This document shows positions 20,047 through 28,407 of a stretch of 64,000 bases of DNA, in pieces; position 1 is the first letter of the stretch; each line of letters starts with the position of its first letter. The notes under the pieces are model-generated. The model was not told the DNA's origin and did no database searches. It saw only the letters and a list, made by a program, of their open reading frames with translations. This stretch comes from Pseudoroseomonas cervicalis. Its GTDB lineage: Bacteria > Pseudomonadota > Alphaproteobacteria > Acetobacterales > Acetobacteraceae. The position numbers and the translations under genes were made by a program. Location of the stretch: the NCBI RefSeq assembly GCF_030818485.1, contig NZ_JAUTAJ010000004.1, positions 2,397,001-2,461,000 of the forward strand. Reading direction: 5' to 3'.

Positions 20047-20442
20047 ATGATCACCCGTATCGCCCTCGCCCTGCTGCTGCTGGGCACCCCCGCCGCGGCC
20101 CTGGACGCCCCGGAGCCGGAGGCGCGCAACCGCCTCGGCGCCGCCTTGCGCAATCTCGGCTATACCGAGTTCGGCGCCATCAGCGGCGAGGAGGGGTTCT
20201 GGAAGGTCCAGCGCGCCCGCGCCGGCGATGGCCGCCACTACACGCTGACGGTGGAGCCCGACACGCTGCGCATCCTCTATCGCGAGCCCGCGGCCGAGGG
20301 CGAAACCCCGGCCCTGCCCGGCCCGGACCAGGCCCCGGCCCGGCCGGCCACGCCCCGGCCCGCGCCGGACGCCGCCCCGGCGGCGCCCGCCCCTTCTCCC
20401 TCCACGCCCCCGGCCGCGCCGGGCGCGCCCCGCCAGGAATGA
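20047..20442 (+). CDS. Secreted hypothetical protein with PepSY-like region
   Basis: 131 residues. An N-terminal signal peptide (MITRIALALLLLGTPAAA, cleavage near residue 18) is followed by a short domain with FWKVQRARAGDGRHYTLTVEP, which resembles the strand-turn-strand of PepSY-type domains. The last 50 residues are Pro/Ala-rich and probably unstructured. It probably lives in the periplasm. The stop overlaps the start of the CoA-binding protein gene (ATGA), so the two genes are coupled. The specific function is unknown. Confidence 0.7.
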   Translation: MITRIALALLLLGTPAAALDAPEPEARNRLGAALRNLGYTEFGAISGEEGFWKVQRARAGDGRHYTLTVEPDTLRILYREPAAEGETPALPGPDQAPARPATPRPAPDAAPAAPAPSPSTPPAAPGAPRQE

Positions 20443-20879
20443 CCGCCATGCCGATCGACGGCCTCAGCGACGACCAGATCCGCAAGCTGCTGCTGGACAC
20501 GCGCCGCATCGCCGTGGTCGGCGCCTCGGCCAATCCGGCGCGGCCATCCAATGGTGTCACCGGCTTCCTGGTCGGGCGCGGCTTCGATGTCACGCCGGTC
20601 AATCCGGGCCTGGCCGGGCAGCGGCTGCATGGCAGCCCGGTCGCCGCCAGCCTGGAGGCCGCGGCGCCGCTCGACCTGGTCGACATCTTCCGCCGCAGCG
20701 AGGAGGCCGGCGCGGTGGTGGACGAGGCCATCCGCCTCGGCGCCCGCGCCGTGTGGATGCAGCTCGGCGTCATCGACACCGCGGCGGCGGAGCGCGCCCG
20801 CGAAGCCGGGCTGGTCGCGGTGATGGATCGCTGCCCGGTGATCGAATGGGGGCGGCTCGGCCTGTCCCAGGGGGCCTGA
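20439..20879 (+). CDS. CoA-binding protein (YccU-like)
   Basis: 146-residue single Rossmann CoA-binding domain protein of the YccU type. It has IAVVGASANPARPSNGV near the N-terminus, FDVTPVNPGLAGQRLHG, and AVWMQLGVIDTAAAERARE, followed by MDRCP, which contain the conserved family residues. Members bind CoA, but their role is not established. The ATG at 20439 overlaps the previous stop; an ATG three codons later is also possible. Confidence 0.88.
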   Translation: MTAMPIDGLSDDQIRKLLLDTRRIAVVGASANPARPSNGVTGFLVGRGFDVTPVNPGLAGQRLHGSPVAASLEAAAPLDLVDIFRRSEEAGAVVDEAIRLGARAVWMQLGVIDTAAAERAREAGLVAVMDRCPVIEWGRLGLSQGA

Positions 20880-21053
20880 ACCCTATCGTGACCGATCCTG
20901 GCGGCGGGATCCGTGACAAAACATGTCCGGATTTTCATCTCCGCTTGAAAGCGGGCCAGGGCTGAGCCAGATGCGATGCTCGCGCCCGGTCGCAGCGAAT
21001 CGGCGGGGTGCGGGACGCAACCGTTCTGGGAAAGGCCCCATCGGGGATCCGAC

Positions 21054-21782
21054 ATGACCGAAGAAGAACGCCGCATCATTACCGCCTTCGTGGAGCGCAT
21101 GGCCGGGGTCAGCGCCCCGCAGCCGGCGGCTTCGCCCTGGGGTGGCAGCAGCGTGCCGGCCACCCAGTCCCGCCCGCCGCTGCCGCCGGTCGATCCTGAG
21201 GCGGACCGGCTGATCTCCGAGCTGTTCACCCGCTATCCCGAGGCGCGCTACCGCCTGACCCAGACCGCCTTCGTGCAGGAGCACGCGCTGGTCCAGGCGC
21301 AGAACCGTATCCAGGAGCTGGAGTGGCAGCTGGAGAACACCCAGCGCCAGGCCGAGGCCGCGCAGCAGAGCCGTGGCGGCCTGTTCGGCGGCATGTTCGG
21401 TGGCGGCGCGCAGCGCCCGGTGCCGATGTCGCCGCGGCCGCAGCCGATGCAGCCGCCGCAGCAGGTGCCGCCCGGCATGATGCAGCAGCGCAGCGGCCCG
21501 GGCTTCCTCGGCACCGCGCTGACCACCGCGGCCGGCGTCGCCGGTGGCATGGTGCTCGGCAACATGCTGATGAGCGCCTTCTCGGGCGGCGGCGCCGCCA
21601 TGGCGAGCGAGGCGGCCAATGCCGCCGGCGCGGTCGGCGATTTCGCCCAGGAAGCGGTGCCCGCCAGCAGCCCCTGGACCGATCCGGGCGCCGCGCCGCA
21701 GGACGCCTTCCCGGCCGATGACCAGTCCGGCTTCGCCGACGACGCCTTCGCCGACGACACCGGCTTCGACGACGAGATTTAA
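21054..21782 (+). CDS. DUF2076 family protein
   Basis: 242 residues. The start MTEEERRIITAFVERM and the conserved DRLISELFTRYPEARYRLTQTAFVQEHALVQAQNRIQELE segment (residues about 45-90, a helical coiled region) define the DUF2076 family common in alphaproteobacteria. A Gly-rich hydrophobic stretch (GTALTTAAGVAGGMVLGNML) could be a membrane-associated segment. The C-terminus is acidic (DDAFADDTGFDDE). The molecular role is unknown. It ends 4 bases before repeat C and a strong terminator. Confidence 0.85.
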   Translation: MTEEERRIITAFVERMAGVSAPQPAASPWGGSSVPATQSRPPLPPVDPEADRLISELFTRYPEARYRLTQTAFVQEHALVQAQNRIQELEWQLENTQRQAEAAQQSRGGLFGGMFGGGAQRPVPMSPRPQPMQPPQQVPPGMMQQRSGPGFLGTALTTAAGVAGGMVLGNMLMSAFSGGGAAMASEAANAAGAVGDFAQEAVPASSPWTDPGAAPQDAFPADDQSGFADDAFADDTGFDDEI

Positions 21783-21789
21783 CTTTTGT

Positions 21790-21890
21790 CAGGCTGCCGC
21801 TGTCCTGTTCAGAAGCGGGACACGGCGCTGGGCCGGAGTGGCTGCTTTGAGGGTAGCGATCCCGTCCCGGCCCTGACCGGCAGCTGACAG
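21790..21890 (-). repeat. Intergenic repeat family C, copy 2 (inverted)
   Basis: Reverse complement of the elements at 7965 and 8128, sharing CTGCCGGTCAGGGCC, GGGACGGGATCGCT, CTCCGGCCCAGCG and GACAGCGGCAGCC when read on the minus strand. As at 8.1 kb, it lies beside a CCGGGGGAAT-type terminator. Confidence 0.85.
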
Positions 21891-21905
21891 AAACAAGATG
21901 GGGGT

Positions 21906-21935
21906 CCGGGGGAATTCATTCCCCCGGCCTTTTTT
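21906..21935 (+). terminator. Intrinsic terminator after the DUF2076 gene
   Basis: CCGGGGGAAT (21906-21915) pairs perfectly with ATTCCCCCGG (21918-21927) over a 2-nt loop, and TTTTTT (21930-21935) follows. It is almost identical to the terminator at 8094-8124, and both accompany repeat family C. Confidence 0.88.
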
Positions 21936-21966
21936 CATTCAGGCGTCTTTCTTCAAACCCTGCGCC

Positions 21967-22605
21967 TCAATCCGGATAATCCCGCCCCGGCCGCGGCTTG
22001 TAGGCCGGCAGCGACCAGCCGCGTTGCAGCGCCGCGGCGCGGATGGCGAAGCCCAGCGCCATGCCGGCCAGCACGGCGGGGCCGCGCTCCATGCCCAGCA
22101 GCGTCAGCGCCACGAACAGGGCGGCGCCGGCGGCGGCGGCGGTGGCATAGATCTCCTTGCGCAGGATCAGCGGCAGCTCGCCGCAGATGACGTCGCGCAG
22201 CGCGCCGCCGAAGGTGGCCGTCATCATGCCGAACAGGATCGCCGCCCAGGGGCTGGCGCCGGCGGAGAGCGCGGCTTCCGCGCCGCTGACGGCGAAGACG
22301 GCCATGCCCACCGCATCCGCCCAGAGCAGCGCGGTGAAGCGGCGTTCCAGCCGGTGCGCGGTGAAGAACAGCACCAGGGCGACGAGGGCCGCCATCAGCA
22401 CCAGGCCCGGCGTGTTCAGCCAGGCGACGGGGCGGCCCAGCAGCAGGTCGCGCACCGTGCCGCCGCCAAAGGCGGTGGTGGCGGCGATCAGCACGAAGCC
22501 CACCGGGTCCATCTGCTTGCGGGAGGCCACCAGCGCGCCCGAGGCGGCGAAGGTGGCCGATCCGGTCCAGTTCAGCGCTTCCAGCAGGAAGCCGAGGCTC
22601 GGCAT
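21967..22605 (-). CDS. Trimeric intracellular cation channel (TRIC/UPF0126) family protein
   Basis: 212-residue inner-membrane protein with about seven hydrophobic segments arranged as two internal repeats. Each half has the family glycine motif: AFGGGTVRDLLLGRP in the first and TFGGALRDVICGELP in the second. Prokaryotic TRIC proteins form trimeric potassium-permeable channels, and the physiological role in bacteria is not settled. It begins 12 bases after the MFS exporter stop on the same strand, so the two are likely co-transcribed. Confidence 0.92.
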   Translation of the reverse strand: MPSLGFLLEALNWTGSATFAASGALVASRKQMDPVGFVLIAATTAFGGGTVRDLLLGRPVAWLNTPGLVLMAALVALVLFFTAHRLERRFTALLWADAVGMAVFAVSGAEAALSAGASPWAAILFGMMTATFGGALRDVICGELPLILRKEIYATAAAAGAALFVALTLLGMERGPAVLAGMALGFAIRAAALQRGWSLPAYKPRPGRDYPD

Positions 22606-22617
22606 GGCGGGGCCAGG

Positions 22618-23841
22618 CTATTCCGCCGGCTGCGGCTGCGGCCCGCCGGCGCGGGCGCTGCCGCGCGCGCTGCCCATGCAGAGCAGCGACAGCGCCAGCA
22701 CGCCGGCCACCAGCGGCAGCACCCAATGGGCGAGCCCGGCATCCAGCAGCAGGCCGAAGACCGGCGTCAGCGTGCCGCCCAGCGGCAGGCCGGAGGAGAT
22801 GAAGCCGAACACCTTGCCGATCTGCCCCGGCGGCGCCGCGTCCTTCACCATGACGTCGCGCGGGGTGCGGCTGGCACCCAGCGCCAGGCCCGCGCCGAGG
22901 GCCAGCAGCGCCATGGCGAACCAGGGCAGCGGCAGCAGGCCGAGCAGCAGGATCAGCGCCACCGCGACCAGGGTGAGGCCAACGACGAAGGTGCCGTGGC
23001 GGCGCGAGCGGTCGGCGAACCAGCCGCCCACCAGCACGCCCGCGGTGGCGCCGGCCATGTAGCCGGTGAGCGACCAGGCGCCCTGGGCGGGCGGGATGGC
23101 CCAGAGCTGGTCGAGCACGGCGATGACGTAGCTCTGCATGCCGGAGCCCGCCATGGCGGAAAGCAGGAAGAAGGCGAAGAACAGCAGCATCGGCCGGGTC
23201 ATCAGGGCGCGCACGCCATCCTCGGCCGTCTTGCCGCGGGGCTTCGGCTGGTCGGAGAGCACGCGGCTCTGCAGCAGGATGGCGCCCACCACCGGAACGC
23301 CGATCAGCCCCACCATCAGCAGGGCGGAGCGCCAGCCGAGCAGCGCGGTCAGCGCCAGGATCACCGGCGGGGCCAGCGCGAAGCCCAGATTGCCGGTGAA
23401 GGTGTGCATGGCGAAGGCGCGGCCCATGCGCGCCTTGTTGATGCTGCCCGCAAGGATGGCGTAGTCGGCCGGGTGGATGACGGAATTGCCGAGGCCTGAC
23501 AGCACGGCCAGGCCCAGGATGACCCAGTAATTGGGCGCGAACGCCATGGCGGAGATCGACAGCGCCATCAGCAGCGTGCCGCCCACCAGGTAGCGCCGCG
23601 CCCCCTGGCGGTCGACCAGAAAGCCCACGGGCGTCTGCAGCACCGCGGTCACCGCGCCCATCAGCGCCACCGACAGGCCGAGCTCGAAATAGGAGACGCC
23701 GAACTCCTCCTTCCAGAGCGGGAAGAGCGGCGCCAGGCAGAGCATGTAGAAATGCGACAGGAAATGCCCGGTGCCGATCAGGCCGATGATGCGCCAATCC
23801 TTGCTGGGCGGCGGGGCGGCTTCGGTGCCGACGGGAAGCAT
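22618..23841 (-). CDS. MFS transporter, fosmidomycin-resistance-like
   Basis: 407-residue transporter with 12 predicted membrane helices. GHFLSHFYMLCLAPLFPLWK and the motif A region LVDRQGARRYLVGG place it in the major facilitator superfamily. The N-terminal pattern resembles the Fsr (fosmidomycin resistance) subgroup. The substrate is unknown. The ATG at 23841 has an AGAGGA site about 10 bases upstream, and longer in-frame upstream sequence runs into repeat A and is not coding. Confidence 0.88.
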   Translation of the reverse strand: MLPVGTEAAPPPSKDWRIIGLIGTGHFLSHFYMLCLAPLFPLWKEEFGVSYFELGLSVALMGAVTAVLQTPVGFLVDRQGARRYLVGGTLLMALSISAMAFAPNYWVILGLAVLSGLGNSVIHPADYAILAGSINKARMGRAFAMHTFTGNLGFALAPPVILALTALLGWRSALLMVGLIGVPVVGAILLQSRVLSDQPKPRGKTAEDGVRALMTRPMLLFFAFFLLSAMAGSGMQSYVIAVLDQLWAIPPAQGAWSLTGYMAGATAGVLVGGWFADRSRRHGTFVVGLTLVAVALILLLGLLPLPWFAMALLALGAGLALGASRTPRDVMVKDAAPPGQIGKVFGFISSGLPLGGTLTPVFGLLLDAGLAHWVLPLVAGVLALSLLCMGSARGSARAGGPQPQPAE

Positions 23842-23917
23842 GGGCAGGGGTCCTCTCGCAGAGGCGAAAAGCTGCGCCCGGCCTGGCGGCCTGTCAAACA
23901 CCGGCGGGGGCGCTCTT

Positions 23918-24053
23918 GAGAGGGGCTTTGCCCCTCTCACTCCCCACCAAAGGCCTGAGGCCTTTGGAAACCCATCAGTTGGGACCCCACTGATGGCGGG
24001 TGCAGGGGACCCTGTCCCCTGCTGGGGTGCTTGAGGGGGCAAAGCCCCCTCAA
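23918..24053 (+). repeat. Palindromic intergenic repeat family A, copy 2
   Basis: The best-preserved copy. Hairpins: GAGAGGGGC-TTT-GCCCCTCTC (23918-23938), CCAAAGGCC-TGA-GGCCTTTGG (23947-23967), CCATCAGT / ACTGATGG flanking a short spacer, GCAGGGGAC-CCT-GTCCCCTGC (24002-24022), and TTGAGGGGGC-AAA-GCCCCCTCAA (24031-24053). The last arm overlaps the stop codon of the LysR gene. Confidence 0.93.
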
Positions 24054-24901
24054 CCACCGGCGATGCTGTCGCGGATCAGCTCGATCAGCGGCTCGACCAG
24101 CTGGGTCTGGCCGGTGGCGTCGCCGAACACCGCCATCTCGGCCACCCCCAGCGGCGGCAGGCCGGGATGCTCGACCAGCCCGGCCGGCAGGCCGGAGCGG
24201 CCGAGCACGGTGGCCGCCAGCCCCGCCTGGGCGGCGGCGGCGACGCCCAGCAGGCTGGCCGAGGTATAGACCACCTCGAACCCCATCCCGGCGCGGGCCA
24301 GCGCGGCGAGCGCGCGGTCGCGGAACATGCAGCCCTGCGGCAGCATGGCCACCGGCAGCGGCCGGCCGGTCGGCGCCTCCCAGCCCGGCGGCGCCACCCA
24401 GACGATGGTCTCGGTCCAGATCGGGTGGCCCTCGGTCTCGCCATCGCGGCGCTTGCCCAGCACCAGGTCGAGCGCGCCGCGCTCCTGCGCCGCGCGCAGC
24501 TCGTGGCTGCGGCCGACCTCGATCTCCAGCCGCAGCTCGGGGAAGGAACGGGCGAAGCGGGCCAGGATCGGCGCCAGGTTGCGCGGCACGAAATGGTCGG
24601 CGACGCCAAGCCGCAGCCGCCCGCGCACCGGCGGCGCCACCAGCCGGCGCACCGCCTCATCATTCAGCGCCAGCATGCGGCGGGCATAGGCGAGCAGCGT
24701 CTCGCCCTCCCGCGTCAGCGCCACGCTGCGGCTGGTGCGCTCGAAGACGCGCTTCTGCAGCAGCTCCTCCAGCCGCTTCACCTTCAGGCTGACGGCGGAT
24801 TGCGTCAGGCCGAGTGCTGCGGCGCCGGCGGTGAAGCCGCCACGCTCGGCCACCTGCACGAAGCAGCGCAGCAGATCGAGGTCGAGATCGGGGATACGCA
24901 T
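24050..24901 (-). CDS. LysR-family transcriptional regulator
   Basis: 283 residues. The N-terminal winged helix has LDLLRCFVQVAERGGFTAGAAALGLTQSAVS (helix-turn-helix residues about 20-40), followed by the linker helix and a periplasmic-binding-protein-like effector domain. The ATG at 24901 gives MRIPDLDLDLL, the normal LysR start, and an ATG 12 codons upstream is less likely. The stop codon lies inside the terminal hairpin of repeat A. It lies 125 bases after the threonine-synthase-like gene on the same strand. The target is unknown. Confidence 0.9.
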   Translation of the reverse strand: MRIPDLDLDLLRCFVQVAERGGFTAGAAALGLTQSAVSLKVKRLEELLQKRVFERTSRSVALTREGETLLAYARRMLALNDEAVRRLVAPPVRGRLRLGVADHFVPRNLAPILARFARSFPELRLEIEVGRSHELRAAQERGALDLVLGKRRDGETEGHPIWTETIVWVAPPGWEAPTGRPLPVAMLPQGCMFRDRALAALARAGMGFEVVYTSASLLGVAAAAQAGLAATVLGRSGLPAGLVEHPGLPPLGVAEMAVFGDATGQTQLVEPLIELIRDSIAGG

Positions 24902-25026
24902 GGGGCGGGGCGGCCTTCGGGCGAGGAAGTCGCCCATGGGTCGCGGATATTCCAGGCGCGGGCAGGGAAAAGCAAATCCGCCCGCGCCGCGGGCGCAGCC
25001 GGGCGGGGCGAGGCCCCGCCCCGCCC

Positions 25027-26154
25027 TCAGCCCAGCGTCAGCCCGGCCAGCTCGGCATGGCGCTGCGTCGCCTTCAGGCCGGAGCCGGTCAGCACCACCA
25101 CGCTGGTCTCGCCCTCGCGGATCTCGCCGCTTTCCAGCAGCCGGGCGAAGGCGGCCGCCGCCTGGGCGCAGGTCGGCTCGACATAGAGGCCGCGCTCGGC
25201 CAGCCCCCGCGTGGCGCGGGCGATCTCGCTCTCGCTCAGCAGCACGGCGCCACCCTGGCTGTCGCGCAGGGCGCGCAGCACCTCGGCCCGGCGGATCGGG
25301 CGGGCGATCGCGGTGCCCTCGGCGATGGTGGGCATCGGCTCGGCCGCATCCTCGCCCAGCCATTCGCGGGCGATCGGGCCGCAATTCTCCGGCTGCGCCG
25401 CGAACAGCCGCGGCAGGCGGCGGATCTGCCCCGCCCGCAGCAGCTCGCCGAAGCCGATGGCGCAGCCCAGCACGTTGGAGCCGGCGCCGCAGGGGATGAT
25501 GACATTGTCCGGCGCGCGGAAGCCTAAGTCCTCCCACAGCTCATAGGCCAGCGTCTTGGTGCCCTGCAGGAAGAAGGGGTGCCAGTTGTGGCTGGCATAG
25601 AAGATGTTCGCGGCTTCCGCCTCGGCCGCGTCGGCGCAATCCTGGCGGCTGCCCGGCACCAGGGTGATCTCGGCGCCGAGGCTGCGCGACTGCACCGTCT
25701 TGGCCGGGCTGGTGGAGGCCGGGACCATGATCTTCGCCCGCATGCCGCCGGCCGCCGCATAGGTGGCGATGGCGGCGCCGCCATTGCCGGAACTGTCCTC
25801 CAGCACCGCCTCGATGCCCTGGTGGCGCAGCAGGGAGAGCATCACCGAGGCGCCGCGATCCTTGAAGCTGCCGCTCGGCATGAACCATTCGCATTTGAAG
25901 CGCACCGGCGCGCCGGCCCATTCCTGCGCCAGCAGCGGCGTGCAGCCCTCGCCCAGGCTGATGCGCGCATCGGGCAGGAAGGGCAGCGCCGCGGCGTAGC
26001 GCCACAGGCTGCGCTCACCGGCGGCGATGTCGGCGCGGCCGATGCCGGGCAGGTCGGTCAGCAGCAAAGGCTGCCCCTCCGGCCCGCACCAGCGCGGCTC
26101 GGAGAGCGGCCAGGTACGGCCGGAGCGGGGGTCGAGATAGGCGGGGTGATGCAT
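25027..26154 (-). CDS. Threonine-synthase-like PLP-dependent enzyme
   Basis: 375-residue fold-type II PLP enzyme. The N-terminus HHPAYLDPRSGRTWP is unlike short threonine synthases, but SLGEGCTPLL, FMPSGSFKDRGASVML (Lys as PLP Schiff base) and EDSSGNGGAAIATYAA match the threonine synthase/threonine dehydratase superfamily. PCGAGSNVLGC follows as the phosphate-binding loop. It may be a second threonine synthase or a lyase with a different substrate. It is divergent from an M20 hydrolase gene (51 bases apart), so the two may share regulation. Confidence 0.82.
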   Translation of the reverse strand: MHHPAYLDPRSGRTWPLSEPRWCGPEGQPLLLTDLPGIGRADIAAGERSLWRYAAALPFLPDARISLGEGCTPLLAQEWAGAPVRFKCEWFMPSGSFKDRGASVMLSLLRHQGIEAVLEDSSGNGGAAIATYAAAGGMRAKIMVPASTSPAKTVQSRSLGAEITLVPGSRQDCADAAEAEAANIFYASHNWHPFFLQGTKTLAYELWEDLGFRAPDNVIIPCGAGSNVLGCAIGFGELLRAGQIRRLPRLFAAQPENCGPIAREWLGEDAAEPMPTIAEGTAIARPIRRAEVLRALRDSQGGAVLLSESEIARATRGLAERGLYVEPTCAQAAAAFARLLESGEIREGETSVVVLTGSGLKATQRHAELAGLTLG

Positions 26155-26205
26155 GGCGCGCCACCCTGGCTTGCCGAGGCCAGCGCGGCAAGATACCCCG
26201 GAGCC

Positions 26206-27318
26206 ATGCCCTGCACCGACGCCATCGCCCGCCTCGCCACCGACCTGGTCCGCCTGGACAGCCGCAGCTTCGTCTCCAACCGGGCGGTCGCCGACCGCAT
26301 CGCCGCCGAGCTGGACGGCTTCCAACTGGAGCGGCTGGACTACACGGACTCGGCCGGGGTGGCGAAGCAGGTGATCGTGGCGCATCGCCCGGCGGTGGGG
26401 GGCGCCTCCACGGGCGGCATCGCCCTGTCCGGCCATATGGACACGGTGCCCGACACCGGCTGGACCGAGGACCCCTTCGCGGGCCGCGTCGATGACGGGG
26501 GCGTGCTGCACGGGCTGGGCGCCGTCGACATGAAGGGGCCGCTCGCCGCCTGCATCATCGCGGCCAAAACCCTGCCGGCGCATCGTCCGGCGACGCTGCT
26601 GATCACCACCGATGAGGAGACGACCAAGCAGGGCGCCCGCGCCATCGCCGACCGTTCGGCGCTGGCCCGTCAGGCGGGTCTCGCCGGCATCGTCGTGGCG
26701 GAGCCCACGGGCATGCTGCCGGTGCGCGGGCATCGCAGCAATATCGACTTCATCGCGGTGGCGGAGGGGGTGCAGGCGCATTCCTCGCTGGGCACCGGGC
26801 GCAACGCCAACTGGGCGCTGATCCCCTATCTCGCCGAGATGAAGGCGCTGGCCGAGCGGCTGCGCAGCGACGAATCGCTGCATGACGCGGCCTATGCGCC
26901 GCCCTTCTCCGACTTCAACCTGGTCCTCGACAATCATGGCGCGGCGGTGAATGTGACGGTGCCGAAGGCCACCGCGCGCATCAAGTTCCGCTACAGCCGC
27001 AGCATCGATCCGAGCCCGGTGGTCGCGGCGGTGGAGGCGGCGGCGCAGCGCGCCGGGCTCCAGCTCACCATCCTGCGCCAGGGCCGCCCGCCCGAGATGC
27101 CGGCCGACCATCCGCTGGTGCGCGCCGCCGCGGCCGCCACCGGCCATGCCGCCGAGACCCGACCCTTCGGCACCGATGCCAGCGAGCTGCAGGAGATCGC
27201 GCCCTGCCTGATCCTCGGCCCCGATGTGATGGACACGGCGCATTCGCCGCGCGAATGCGTGCATCTGGACCGGCTCGCCGCCGCGGTGTCGGTGTTCCAC
27301 AGGCTGATGGGCGGCTGA
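26206..27318 (+). CDS. M20 family hydrolase (ArgE/DapE-like)
   Basis: 370-residue zinc-dependent amidohydrolase related to acetylornithine deacetylase and succinyl-diaminopimelate desuccinylase. Metal-binding motifs are SGHMDTVPDTG (His and Asp), GAVDMKGPLAA (bridging Asp), TTDEETTKQGAR (catalytic Glu) and the late AHSPRECVHLD. The dimerisation domain carries AHSSLGTGRNANW. The exact N-acyl substrate cannot be read from sequence. It is divergent from the threonine-synthase-like gene and 63 bases ahead of an EEP-family gene. Confidence 0.85.
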   Translation: MPCTDAIARLATDLVRLDSRSFVSNRAVADRIAAELDGFQLERLDYTDSAGVAKQVIVAHRPAVGGASTGGIALSGHMDTVPDTGWTEDPFAGRVDDGGVLHGLGAVDMKGPLAACIIAAKTLPAHRPATLLITTDEETTKQGARAIADRSALARQAGLAGIVVAEPTGMLPVRGHRSNIDFIAVAEGVQAHSSLGTGRNANWALIPYLAEMKALAERLRSDESLHDAAYAPPFSDFNLVLDNHGAAVNVTVPKATARIKFRYSRSIDPSPVVAAVEAAAQRAGLQLTILRQGRPPEMPADHPLVRAAAAATGHAAETRPFGTDASELQEIAPCLILGPDVMDTAHSPRECVHLDRLAAAVSVFHRLMGG

Positions 27319-27381
27319 ACCGGCCGCTGGCCGCGGCGCCACGGCCCCGCCCGCCCTTGCCCCGACGCGGGGCCGCATGAC

Positions 27382-28377
27382 ATGCCAGGCGCCATGCCGA
27401 TCACCGACACCACGCTGTGCCTGTCCGAGATCCCCGAAGCCGAGCGCCAGGCGCTGCGGGACGGGCCGGCGAGCAGGGCCGCGCATGACGCGGCGCTGGC
27501 CGCCCTGCCCGCCTTCGGCCAGATCGAGCTGGGCGGCGTCTCTGCCAGCCCCGCCCCGACGGGTCCCTTGCGCATCGCCGCCTGGAACCTGGAGCGCGGG
27601 CTGTTCCCGGCCGAGAGCGCGGCGCTGCTGCGGCGGGAGGGCGCGTCCCTCTCCCTGCTGACCGAGCTGGACCAGGGCTGCCACCGCACCGGCCAGCGCC
27701 ACGTCACCCGCCTGCTGGCCGAGGCGCTGGGCCAGCGCTACGCCTATGGCGTCGAGTTCCTGGAACTCGCCACCATGCCGGCCCCGGTCGAATTCCCCGA
27801 CAACCCGCCGGGCAACGCGCTGGGCTTCCATGGCAATGGCTTCCTCTCCGCCCTGCCCTTCCGCGATGTCCGGCTGATCCGCCTGCCGGCGGAGGCCGAC
27901 TGGTTCGTCTCGCCGCGCGGCGGGCAGCAGCGGATCGGCGCGCGCATGGCGCTGGCCGCCATCTTCCGCCATGGCGAGCAGGAATTCGTCGGCTGCGGCG
28001 TGCATCTGGAAAGCGACACCGATGTCGCCGGGCGGGCGCGGCAGATGGCGGCGCTGCTCGACGAGCTGGACGATCTGGCCGGCGGCCTGCCGGTGGTGCT
28101 GGGCGGCGATTTGAACACCCCGGTCGGCCCCGGCGGGCAGGACGACCCTGGGGAGGCGCTGTTCGGCCTGGCCCGTTCGCGCGGCTATGACTGGTCCGGC
28201 AACCTGCCGCAGATCAGCACGCGCCCCAGCCTGTGGAGCGAGGGCAAGCCGCGGCAGCTGGACTGGCTCTGCGCCCGGGGCTGCCGGCTGAGCGCGCCGC
28301 GCATGACCGCCGCCCTTGGCCCGGACGGCGTGGCGCTGAGCGACCATGAGCTGATCAGCGCCACGGTGGAGTTCTGA
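27382..28377 (+). CDS. Endonuclease/exonuclease/phosphatase (EEP) family protein
   Basis: 331 residues. The EEP fold is shown by LRIAAWNLERGLFP (first metal-site strand), LTELDQGCHRTG, VVLGGDLNTPVGP (catalytic Asp-Asn) and LSDHELI (terminal Asp-His pair). The substrate may be a nucleic acid, phospholipid or small phosphodiester. No signal peptide is seen, so it is probably cytoplasmic. Starts at 27382 and 27394 are both possible. It is convergent with the Kef-type antiporter. Confidence 0.83.
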   Translation: MPGAMPITDTTLCLSEIPEAERQALRDGPASRAAHDAALAALPAFGQIELGGVSASPAPTGPLRIAAWNLERGLFPAESAALLRREGASLSLLTELDQGCHRTGQRHVTRLLAEALGQRYAYGVEFLELATMPAPVEFPDNPPGNALGFHGNGFLSALPFRDVRLIRLPAEADWFVSPRGGQQRIGARMALAAIFRHGEQEFVGCGVHLESDTDVAGRARQMAALLDELDDLAGGLPVVLGGDLNTPVGPGGQDDPGEALFGLARSRGYDWSGNLPQISTRPSLWSEGKPRQLDWLCARGCRLSAPRMTAALGPDGVALSDHELISATVEF

Positions 28378-28407
28378 CGGCGCGCGCCTGAGGCGGGGCG
28401 GCCGGCC

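Noticed and set aside
21953..23797. Frame-shifted long minus-strand ORF across the TRIC and MFS genes
   Set aside because: It is the same DNA read out of frame; the TRIC and MFS frames show transmembrane helices and family motifs, and this one does not.
23842..24057. N-terminal extension of the MFS transporter into repeat A
   Set aside because: The extra residues would be encoded by the palindromic repeat; the ATG at 23841 has a ribosome binding site and begins the normal transporter N-terminus.
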